DNA of 8,926 nucleotides from NCBI GenBank assembly GCA_004525825.1, contig SPBY01000094.1, positions 1 through 8,926 on the forward strand, read 5' to 3'. Of the stretch, positions 1 to 6,268 are shown in pieces. This DNA is from Bacteroidia bacterium (lineage in GTDB: Bacteria > Bacteroidota > Bacteroidia > Bacteroidales > GCA-2748055). The position numbers were made by a program, and so were the translations under genes. Positions within the stretch are counted from its first letter, which is position 1; every line of letters begins with the position of its first letter. The notes under the pieces were generated by a model, which worked only from the letters and a program-made list of their open reading frames with translations, had not been told where the DNA came from and did no database searches.

Positions 1-1062
1 ATCGATATGGTGGGTGACCGCTCGGTACACGAATTTTGGGTCTACTGCATCGATAAGAAGAGTGGAGAGGTGCTGTGGTCGCAACTGGCCCACAGGGGGG
101 TTCCAAGGACTGAAAGGCATACCAAATCCTCCCATGCCAATCCCACCCCGGCCACCAATGGCAAATATGTGGTGGCATTTTTCGGATCGGATGGCATGTA
201 CTGTTATGATCTCGAAGGGAACCTGGTTTGGAAAAAAGATTTTGGCAGGATCAATGTGGGTCCTTACGACGAACCTGATGTGGAGTGGGGCTTTGCCAGT
301 TCGCCCATCATCCATGAGAACAGAATCATTGTGCAGTGTGATATTATAGGGGGAGAGGGATTCCTGGCTTCCCTGGATATTGAAACCGGGAAGGAGATCT
401 GGCGGACTCCCCGGGGAGATGTGGGCACCTGGTCCACGCCCAATTTTTACCAGCAGGACGGTCACCGGCAGATAGTGGTCAACGGATTTATGCACATCGG
501 GGGATACGATTTTGATACCGGGAAAGAGCTTTGGAAATTAAGCAATGGGGGAGACGCCCCTGTCCCAACGCCTGTTTTTGCACACGGACTTATCTATATC
601 CATAGTTCCCACGGGCGCAATCAACCCATTTTTGCCATTCGTCCGGAAGCGCGGGGCGATATTACCCTGGCCAAAGATCCGGACAGCCTCACCAACGAAT
701 TTATAGTCTGGAGCATCAAGCGGGGAGCCGCCTACATGCCCACCAACCTGGTCTACGGCGATTACCTGTATAACCTCCGGATGAATGGCAACATCACCTG
801 TTTTGATGCCTTGAGCGGGGAGGTGGTCTATAAGGAACGGATCCCAGAAGCTACAGGGATTACAGCTTCGGGTGTAGCCTCCAATGGTTTACTTTATTAC
901 TCCACCGAGCAGGGCGATGTTTTTGTAGTCAAGGCAGGCCCTGATTTTAAGATCCTTTCCCGCAACCCCATGGAGGACCTGATCATGGCCTCTCCGGCCA
1001 TATCAGAGGATATGATCTTTTTCAGAACCCAACACTACCTGGTGGCGGTGGGAACCAACTAG
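1..1062 (+). CDS. PQQ-like beta-propeller repeat protein, 5' end missing
   Basis: This is the C-terminal part of a beta-propeller protein of the PQQ-like repeat family. The frame is open from base 1, so the ATG at base 7 is probably internal and the true start, with any signal peptide, lies upstream. Counting from that ATG, blade-type motifs of the form D-x-x-[ST]-G-[KE]-x-[VIL]-W/Y recur near residues 15-24, 67-75, 123-132, 167-176 and 266-275. They read for example DIETGKEIW, DFDTGKELW and DALSGEVVY. About five to six blades are visible. No enzyme-specific residues for a quinoprotein dehydrogenase are recognisable, so a scaffold or binding role is as likely as catalysis. Such proteins in Bacteroidota are usually exported, but that cannot be checked here. 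The gene converges on the DUF5916 gene and their stop codons overlap. The family call is safe; the function is unknown. Confidence 0.88.
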   Translation: MDMVGDRSVHEFWVYCIDKKSGEVLWSQLAHRGVPRTERHTKSSHANPTPATNGKYVVAFFGSDGMYCYDLEGNLVWKKDFGRINVGPYDEPDVEWGFASSPIIHENRIIVQCDIIGGEGFLASLDIETGKEIWRTPRGDVGTWSTPNFYQQDGHRQIVVNGFMHIGGYDFDTGKELWKLSNGGDAPVPTPVFAHGLIYIHSSHGRNQPIFAIRPEARGDITLAKDPDSLTNEFIVWSIKRGAAYMPTNLVYGDYLYNLRMNGNITCFDALSGEVVYKERIPEATGITASGVASNGLLYYSTEQGDVFVVKAGPDFKILSRNPMEDLIMASPAISEDMIFFRTQHYLVAVGTN

Positions 1063-1065
1063 TTG
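1056..1065. other. Palindrome carrying both convergent stop codons
   Basis: The ten bases CAACTAGTTG form a perfect palindrome. The plus-strand propeller gene ends AAC TAG (stop at 1060-1062) and the minus-strand DUF5916 gene also ends AAC TAG (stop at 1061-1059). The two coding regions therefore overlap by four bases (CTAG), and both proteins end in Asn. No spacer is left for a dedicated terminator between them. Confidence 0.85.
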
Positions 1066-3227
1066 AACCAGTAAGAAAGTTTTACTACAACGCCGCGGTT
1101 CTTGGTGGTCCATCCTGTGGGATAGGCATTCTCGGTATAGACAATGAAGAGATCGGAAACCGGGGCGAAGCGCCACTGGAACCTCATGTTCACATTCACA
1201 TTGTCGATCTGGTTGTTGTACTGCACAAAGGTGGTGAAGAAGAGTTTCTCTGTGAAGGTAATATCCAGCCTGGGCCCCACCAGGATCAGGTCTGCGCTGG
1301 TGTAGGGTTCGGGCATCAGAATCTGGTTGTAGGAAGCGACCAGGGAGATGCTTCCATAGGGTTGAACCCTGTAGTTCATTTCAGCTTCAATGCTGGTCCT
1401 GGTACCACCGAAAAATCCACCATAGCGACCTTCTACCATAAAAGTAAAAAGCCATTTCTGGGTAGAAAGGAAGGAGAGGGATGCCTCGGTCCAGTTGATT
1501 TCGGTCCCTGCCGGGATTTCCGCCCCCCCGGTATGGGTGGGATCAAAGGGTTCGAGCAAGCGCACATATCCTTCTTCCAGACTCACTGCGACCACGCTCC
1601 GGTCTCTAAATGTGAATGAATAGCTTAGGTCCAATTCCCGATCGGTGAGTGAGAGGTCCGGGTCAAAGAAGAAGTCTGCTTCCAGCTTCGGACCGTGGTT
1701 AGTCACTCTACTGGAATTGGTGTAGAACTGGTAGCCCACCGAGGGGTTGGTCTGGTGGAAACCGGTGCGTCTGACAAAACCCATTTCGGCCAGGTAGTTG
1801 CCACCCACATAAGCCTGACTCAAACCGGCAGAAAACTGTTCGGTGCTGTACTTGATCATCCCGGAAGTGGCAAAGCGGTTGCCTTCCGGACCCGGATTGA
1901 ACGATTGGTGATAGAATGCTTTTCCGGTCCAGTTGTTGTCGATGTTGGCGAAATTAAATTCGGCTCCAGCCACCCTGTTGAAGGCATAGGCATTGTAGGC
2001 GGTGTCGTCAGGAGTATTTACCACCTGTTTGTTGGTTATAAAAACCCCCACGTTGGAACGGGCAAGGACCTTGCGCTGCAATACGGCCACGCTGAAGTTG
2101 TCGGCCGAATTCTCATCAGTGGCTGCCGTTTGCATGTTCATGAGGCCGATGCGCCAGTTCTCTCCTGCATTTCCGCTGAGCCTGGCCCCGGCAATTACCG
2201 GCGAATCCAGTCCGATGCGCCTTGAAAAGAAGGGCCTCACAGATTCGGTTCCCAGGTTGGCAAAGAGGTCACTGTTCTCCAGAAAGAACTTCCTTTTTTC
2301 GGGGAAGAACAACTCGAAGCGGTCCAGGTTGACCTGCTGACGGTCCACCTCCACCTGCGAATAATCGGGATTGATGGTTACATCCAGGTTCATGGAAGTG
2401 GAGAGGATCAGTTTGGCATCCAGTCCCGCATTGGCTTTGTACTGGACAGGATCACCGGCTTCCATATCACGTGTAGCCTTGCCCGAAACGTAAGGTATCA
2501 GGGAAGCCCTGATACCTGATTCCGGAGGAGCATCTTCCCAGGCCAGGGTGCCTGTAAAAGCCAGGGTGGCCGATGCAAACTGACGGGGCACAGGGGCCCA
2601 GGCCGATTTTTCATTGGTCTTCAGGTCGAGCCGGCTGAAGTTGATCCCCCATTCAGTATCACCTTCCCGGTAACGCATGGTCTTGAAAGGGATCCTGAAT
2701 TCAGCCACCCAGCGGTCCTCGTAATTCTGCACCGCAGAATACCATTTGCCATCCCATTCATTGGCCACTTTCCCTCCGTCGGCCTGCATGCCATCCCACT
2801 GACCCCCGACGGCGTTTACCCCAAAGGCAAAACCATTGGTCTGGTCGTTGTAGGTATCAATGGCGGCAAAAAAGTTGTCGTTCTTATTGAACTCCCAGTC
2901 CCTGCGGTATGACTCGGCTGGTCTTTTGCCAGGCATGGGATCGTAGCAAATGATGCCCATGTATACATTGTCCGCATCGTAGGCAATCATCACTTCGGTC
3001 TGGGCCTTGGCATAGCCTGTATCGGTGGGGGTAATCCGGTGGAAGGGACCGGTTTTCTGGGCCCGCGACCAGATCCCTTCATCCAGGTTCCCGTCTATGA
3101 TCACGGCCTGGTCCGTTTTCAGGGCCTGGAGCCTGTAGTTGGCCCGGTTCACTGGAGTTTGCTGACCCTCAAGGGTTTGAAAGAGGACGGATAAGAATAG
3201 CAGGGCAAAAGAGATTCTTGTTTTCAT
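1059..3227 (-). CDS. DUF5916 outer-membrane beta-barrel with CBM9-like domain
   Basis: Predicted 722-residue outer-membrane protein. A basic start followed by a hydrophobic stretch (residues 1 to about 22, ending near LEGQQ) is a signal peptide. Residues of about 35-230 form a carbohydrate-binding family 9-like domain with the usual IDGNLDEGIW opening, a WDGKW motif and the WGINFSR...WAPVPR segment. From about residue 238 a DUF5916 barrel follows, with the hallmark NPDYSQVEVD and FFPEKRKFFLEN motifs near residues 286-318. Alternating aromatic strands continue to the end (KLSYWFN), as expected for a barrel closing strand. Ligand and function are not established for the family. It is the last gene of the minus-strand operon, 31 bases after the amidotransferase stop. 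I chose the ATG at 3227; the in-frame TTG directly before it adds only one residue. It could bind or pass a carbohydrate, but that is inference. Confidence 0.92.
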   Translation of the reverse strand: MKTRISFALLFLSVLFQTLEGQQTPVNRANYRLQALKTDQAVIIDGNLDEGIWSRAQKTGPFHRITPTDTGYAKAQTEVMIAYDADNVYMGIICYDPMPGKRPAESYRRDWEFNKNDNFFAAIDTYNDQTNGFAFGVNAVGGQWDGMQADGGKVANEWDGKWYSAVQNYEDRWVAEFRIPFKTMRYREGDTEWGINFSRLDLKTNEKSAWAPVPRQFASATLAFTGTLAWEDAPPESGIRASLIPYVSGKATRDMEAGDPVQYKANAGLDAKLILSTSMNLDVTINPDYSQVEVDRQQVNLDRFELFFPEKRKFFLENSDLFANLGTESVRPFFSRRIGLDSPVIAGARLSGNAGENWRIGLMNMQTAATDENSADNFSVAVLQRKVLARSNVGVFITNKQVVNTPDDTAYNAYAFNRVAGAEFNFANIDNNWTGKAFYHQSFNPGPEGNRFATSGMIKYSTEQFSAGLSQAYVGGNYLAEMGFVRRTGFHQTNPSVGYQFYTNSSRVTNHGPKLEADFFFDPDLSLTDRELDLSYSFTFRDRSVVAVSLEEGYVRLLEPFDPTHTGGAEIPAGTEINWTEASLSFLSTQKWLFTFMVEGRYGGFFGGTRTSIEAEMNYRVQPYGSISLVASYNQILMPEPYTSADLILVGPRLDITFTEKLFFTTFVQYNNQIDNVNVNMRFQWRFAPVSDLFIVYTENAYPTGWTTKNRGVVVKLSYWFN
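2493..2517. repeat. Perfect 11-bp inverted repeat inside the DUF5916 gene
   Basis: AGGTATCAGGG, a three-base loop (AAG), then CCCTGATACCT. All 11 pairs match, so the minus-strand mRNA can form a stable hairpin. It lies in codons for the SGIRASLIPYV region, at the change from the CBM9-like domain to the barrel. No T-run follows on the minus strand, so it is not a standard terminator. The repeat is certain; any role is unknown. Confidence 0.85.
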
Positions 3228-3244
3228 CAATGGAGCTTAATATG

Positions 3245-3262
3245 CTGACAGCTTACTGTCAG
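3245..3262 (-). repeat. Intercistronic 7-bp hairpin between amidotransferase and DUF5916 genes
   Basis: CTGACAG, loop of four, CTGTCAG: a perfect inverted repeat that covers the amidotransferase stop codon (3261-3259). It ends 17 bases upstream of the DUF5916 ATG on the minus strand. The bases after it (CATATTAAGC) have no U-tract, so it is unlikely to be a full intrinsic terminator. It could tune expression of the last gene through RNA processing, 3' end protection or partial attenuation; this is inference. Confidence 0.7.
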
Positions 3263-3969
3263 GAAATCAAAGCGCAAAGATAATCAAGAAACTGAAACAG
3301 GACTTGCTGGTTGTTTTCAAAATAGCTGGTTTCGGAGAGAATCTCTCCGGCCGATTGTATGTAGTTCCCCTCCACCAACTCGTCGCCGCAGTTGTCGACC
3401 AGGCCCTTGACTGCTTCGTGGGTCATTTCCAGGTGAAACTGCAGGGCTACCACCCTGCGCTCATATATAAAACCCTGGTTGGGGAAGAGTTGGGAGCAGG
3501 CAATTCGCAAGGCTCCCTCGGGAATATTGAAAGTATCGCCATGCCAGTGGAACACCTTGCGGGCAACCGGCAGGTCCTTGAAGATCCGGAATTCACCCAG
3601 GGATGGAAGAAACTGCAGCTTGTGCCATCCGATCTCCTTTTCTGGTCCCGGATAAACCTCTTCACCCAGAGCCGCTGCAACGATCTGGGCTCCCAGACAG
3701 ATGCCGAGAACTGGTTTGCCCGACCGGATGAATTCCCCCACCCAGTCGATCTCCTCCTGCATCCAGGTGTGAATATGAAAATCAAATACACTCATGGGTC
3801 CACCCATGATGATCAGCAGATCCACTTCCGATGCCTTGGGCAGACTTTCCTCTTCATAGAAACGGGTGTACTCGAGGCGATGCCCTTTTTCCAGGATCCA
3901 GTCAGCCATGACCCCCGGACTTTCAAAGGGTACATGCATAAAGCACCTGATTTTCAGTATATCATTCAT
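3259..3969 (-). CDS. Free-standing class I glutamine amidotransferase (GuaA-type GATase domain)
   Basis: A 236-residue protein made of a single class I glutamine amidotransferase domain, which hydrolyses glutamine to release ammonia for a partner reaction. The catalytic triad is complete: Cys91 in the nucleophile elbow GICLGAQ, and His179 and Glu181 in LQFHLEM. The oxyanion-side motif MGGPMSVFD (55-63) and the FHWHGDTFNIP segment (140-150) mark the COG0518-like stand-alone group related to the GMP synthase glutaminase domain. No synthetase domain or partner is encoded in the window, so the acceptor is unknown. The start is the ATG at 3969, which overlaps the end of the upstream GT20-HAD gene by eight bases (ATGAATGA). 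The frame is open further upstream, but that part reads through the neighbouring gene out of frame and lacks family resemblance. There is no signal peptide, so it is cytosolic. A gamma-glutamyl hydrolase-like activity is an alternative. Confidence 0.92.
   Translation of the reverse strand: MNDILKIRCFMHVPFESPGVMADWILEKGHRLEYTRFYEEESLPKASEVDLLIIMGGPMSVFDFHIHTWMQEEIDWVGEFIRSGKPVLGICLGAQIVAAALGEEVYPGPEKEIGWHKLQFLPSLGEFRIFKDLPVARKVFHWHGDTFNIPEGALRIACSQLFPNQGFIYERRVVALQFHLEMTHEAVKGLVDNCGDELVEGNYIQSAGEILSETSYFENNQQVLFQFLDYLCALIS
3962..3969 (-). promoter_or_regulatory. Eight-base stop/start overlap, likely translational coupling
   Basis: On the minus strand ATGAATGA contains the amidotransferase start (ATG at 3969-3967) and the GT20-HAD stop (TGA at 3964-3962). 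No strong Shine-Dalgarno precedes the ATG, only a weak AAAGAGAAA stretch. Reinitiation by ribosomes finishing the first gene is therefore the likely route, which would tie the two products in amount. Confidence 0.75.
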
Positions 3970-6184
3970 CGCATTTCTCTTTGGTGAAGCGGCAAAGGAG
4001 CTCCCGTACCAGATCCACGCTTTCGATGTAATAGGAAGCTTTGGTGGTCTTGGTTCCCACCTTGATGGAATAGGCCTCTTCGGGCATGGCTTCGAAGGTA
4101 TCCTCATCGGTCCAGTCATCCCCCACAGCAAACACAAAATCGAATTCCGATTCGCCCATTTTTTGGGCGGCGGCTCTGCCCTTATTAATACCTGAGTATT
4201 TTATTTCCAGCACCTTATCCCCGTCCATAATTTCCAGGTTCAGGTTCGATGTAAGGGTGAGGAGTTCATCCTTCAGCTCCCAGGCACGCTGCAAGCCAAG
4301 GTCGGGATCCGATTTCCGGTAGTGCCATACCAGGGAGAAGTTCTTGTATTCGATGAAGGACTTGGGAGTCTGGTCCACATAATACTCCAACAAAGGTTCT
4401 ATCGACTCTTTCCACTCGTTGTTGATCTGCTCCTTCATGTGCCAGTCCTCTCCTGGTTCTCGGAACCATACCCCGTGTTCTGCCACAAAGTGGATATTCC
4501 AGTCAGGATCGAACCACCTGCTAAGGGTCTCCTTGTCTCTCCCGCTGATAATGACAATGGTATTGTTAGGATCCCCGGCGAGTCTTTTCAGGATTTCATA
4601 GAGTTCCTTGTCGGGCCGGGCATCTTCCGGGTTTTTGGTAAACCAGGTCAGGGTGCCATCGTAGTCGAGGAAGAGAATGCGTTTTTTAGTCTCCTGATAC
4701 CTGGCCACCAATTGCCGCATTCGCGTGATGTTGATCTTGCGTGCCAGGGTAAACTCCTGGATCTCTTTGATCCCTTCCAGGCTGGAAATAAATTCCCTGG
4801 CCCAGCGCGTCACAGTGTAACGCTGGAGCCGCATCATCATCACAGTGTTTCTGCGAATCTGTTCCTCTCTCGGCATCTCAATGGCTTCCCTGATGGCTTC
4901 AGCTATGGCATCCAGGTCGTTGGGATTGACCAGCAAAGCTTCATGCATTTCCTTGGAAGCTCCTGCCAGTTCGCTCAGAATAAGGACCCCGGTACCATCG
5001 TGGCGGGAGGCCACAAACTCTTTGGCCACCATGTTCATTCCATCTCTGAGTGGCAGAATCAGCGCAATATCGGAAAGGGAGTAGAGATCGATTCTTTCAT
5101 CCACAGAGTAGCTCTGGTTCAGGTACCTGATCGGTGTCCAGGTAATGGTTCCATAGTTGCCGTTGATCCTTCCCACCAGTTCGTCGACCTTGCTCTTCAG
5201 GTTGAAAAACGAATCGCTGGTTTCCCCCGACGGAATGGCCTGTATAATCATACTGACCTTCGCCTGGTACTTAGGATAGGTTTGGATGAAACGTTCAAAG
5301 GCTCTTATTCGTTGGGGAATTCCCTTGGTATAGTCCAGTTTTCCGATGGATACTATCAGCTTCTCCAGGTTCCCCGATTCTTTAAACAGCTTCATCTCTT
5401 CCTGTATCTGCGAATACCTGGCATGTTTTCCATGTATTTCCAGGGCCTTGTTGCGGAACCTGTCGTAATTGATCCCCTTGGGGAACACATCTACCTTCAG
5501 GGTGCGCTCCCCGATGGAAATCCGGTTGAAGACCGAATCCACTCCCAATAGTCTTCTTACAGAACTCATGAAGTGCCTTACATAATCGTAGGTCTGGAAT
5601 CCGATCAGGTCTGCACCCAGCATGCCCTCGATAATTTCGGTCCGCCACGGAAGCAACCTGAATATCTCGAACGATGGAAAGGGTATATGGATGAAGAGTC
5701 CGATGGAGACGCCGGGTTTTTGTTCCCGGATCATCTGCGGCAGCATTAACAAATGGTAATCATGGATCCACAAAGTATCCCCCTCCTCGATGGTCTCCAG
5801 GATTTTCGAAGCAAACAGTTTATTGACTTTCACATAGGCTTTCCAGGACACTTCACTGTAGGTGACATGCTCTGTGAAATAGTGAAACAGGGGCCAGAGG
5901 GTATTGCGTGAAAATCCGTGGGAGTAAAGGTTCCTGTCGTGAGCTCTCGGGAACACCGGGATGCATTGGTGTGGGGACAACTCTTTTTCGAGCCTGGAGA
6001 TCTGTTCCGGTGTAAAATTGTGGTTCTCAAAATTGGTCAGCCCTATCCAACGGGATTCACACTCGCTGTAGAAATCCTGCAGACCCGAAATGGTTTGTTC
6101 ATCCGCTTTCTTAATCTGGTAATTTCCATTCTTCCTTGTGATATCTACGGGCAGAACGTTGGAGGCAAGAATGAGACGTTTCAT
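3962..6184 (-). CDS. GT20 glycosyltransferase / HAD phosphatase fusion (trehalose-6-phosphate synthase/phosphatase type)
   Basis: A 740-residue cytosolic fusion. Residues 1 to about 475 are a GT20 (OtsA-like) synthase that would move glucose from a nucleotide sugar to a sugar phosphate. Residues of about 500-738 are an OtsB-like HAD phosphatase. Synthase landmarks are HDYHL (141-145, Asp142), HIPFPSFEIF, GADLIGFQTYDY, KLDYTKG (282-288), DGMN (381-384) and Glu389. Phosphatase landmarks are DYDGTL (507-512, nucleophile Asp507), SGRD (547-550), NKG with Lys668, and GDDWTDED (688-695), all intact. Compared from memory with E. coli OtsA, the acceptor site is altered: Val10 for Arg9, Ser88 for Tyr76, and no Arg where Arg300 is expected (PSGETS, 318-323). 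Arg262 becomes Lys282 and the Gly-Gly-Leu loop is Ser-Gly-Leu (33-35). Trp97 (Trp85) and Lys287 (Lys267) are kept. The product may therefore be trehalose or another alpha-glucoside such as glucosylglycerol. It is first in the minus-strand operon; the start is the ATG at 6184, with no Shine-Dalgarno sequence. Confidence 0.93.
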   Translation of the reverse strand: MKRLILASNVLPVDITRKNGNYQIKKADEQTISGLQDFYSECESRWIGLTNFENHNFTPEQISRLEKELSPHQCIPVFPRAHDRNLYSHGFSRNTLWPLFHYFTEHVTYSEVSWKAYVKVNKLFASKILETIEEGDTLWIHDYHLLMLPQMIREQKPGVSIGLFIHIPFPSFEIFRLLPWRTEIIEGMLGADLIGFQTYDYVRHFMSSVRRLLGVDSVFNRISIGERTLKVDVFPKGINYDRFRNKALEIHGKHARYSQIQEEMKLFKESGNLEKLIVSIGKLDYTKGIPQRIRAFERFIQTYPKYQAKVSMIIQAIPSGETSDSFFNLKSKVDELVGRINGNYGTITWTPIRYLNQSYSVDERIDLYSLSDIALILPLRDGMNMVAKEFVASRHDGTGVLILSELAGASKEMHEALLVNPNDLDAIAEAIREAIEMPREEQIRRNTVMMMRLQRYTVTRWAREFISSLEGIKEIQEFTLARKINITRMRQLVARYQETKKRILFLDYDGTLTWFTKNPEDARPDKELYEILKRLAGDPNNTIVIISGRDKETLSRWFDPDWNIHFVAEHGVWFREPGEDWHMKEQINNEWKESIEPLLEYYVDQTPKSFIEYKNFSLVWHYRKSDPDLGLQRAWELKDELLTLTSNLNLEIMDGDKVLEIKYSGINKGRAAAQKMGESEFDFVFAVGDDWTDEDTFEAMPEEAYSIKVGTKTTKASYYIESVDLVRELLCRFTKEKCDE

Positions 6185-6195
6185 GAAAAGGTTTT

Positions 6196-6228
6196 TTTAC
6201 CGATGATTTGAAAGCTTCTATAAATTTA
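6196..6228 (+). promoter_or_regulatory. Weak candidate promoter for the HAD-GH65 gene
   Basis: On the plus strand TTTA (6196-6199), 21 bases, then TAAATTTA (6221-6228) resembles the Bacteroidota -33/-7 pattern with one mismatch in each box. The -7 box is the same palindrome used by the better minus-strand candidate. The whole gap from 6185 to 6268 (84 bases) holds only these signals; no Shine-Dalgarno precedes the ATG at 6269. Confidence 0.3.
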
Positions 6229-6251
6229 GATACCTTGAGGATCATAACAAA
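6221..6251 (-). promoter_or_regulatory. Candidate Bacteroidota-type promoter for the GT20-HAD operon
   Basis: Read on the minus strand, TTTG (6251-6248) is followed by 19 bases and then TAAATTTA (6228-6221). This fits the Bacteroidota primary sigma pattern TTTG-N19-21-TAnnTTTG with one mismatch (final A for G). Transcription would start near 6214-6216, giving a leader of about 30 bases before the ATG at 6184. The match was found by eye in an A/T-rich region, so chance is possible. Confidence 0.5.
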
Positions 6252-6268
6252 ATATTAAATTCAACAGC

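Noticed and set aside
1070..1086. AGTAA...TTACT inverted repeat as a terminator for the propeller gene
   Set aside because: Only a five-pair A/T-rich stem, inside the opposite gene and without a following T-run on the plus strand.
1695..2225. A 176-codon plus-strand open frame inside the DUF5916 gene
   Set aside because: Antisense shadow of conserved barrel sequence; no family features or start signal.
3228..3230. TTG as the DUF5916 start codon
   Set aside because: An ATG follows directly in frame and begins a normal signal peptide; the TTG adds one residue only.
3304..3987. A 227-codon plus-strand open frame opposite the amidotransferase gene
   Set aside because: The minus-strand protein has a full catalytic triad; the plus-strand product resembles nothing known to me.
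3970..4137. A longer amidotransferase with about 56 extra N-terminal residues
   Set aside because: The extra stretch is the GT20-HAD gene read in another frame, is rich in Pro/Arg/Lys, and the family normally begins close to the MNDILKI start.
4322..5551. A 409-codon open frame on the plus strand, antisense to the GT20-HAD gene
   Set aside because: It lies wholly inside a well-supported gene, has no recognisable motif, and such long antisense frames are common opposite GC-balanced coding sequence.
6207..6228. TTTG at 6207-6210 as the -33 box for the plus-strand promoter
   Set aside because: Only 10 bases separate it from the TAAATTTA box, too short for the Bacteroidota spacing of about 19-21.
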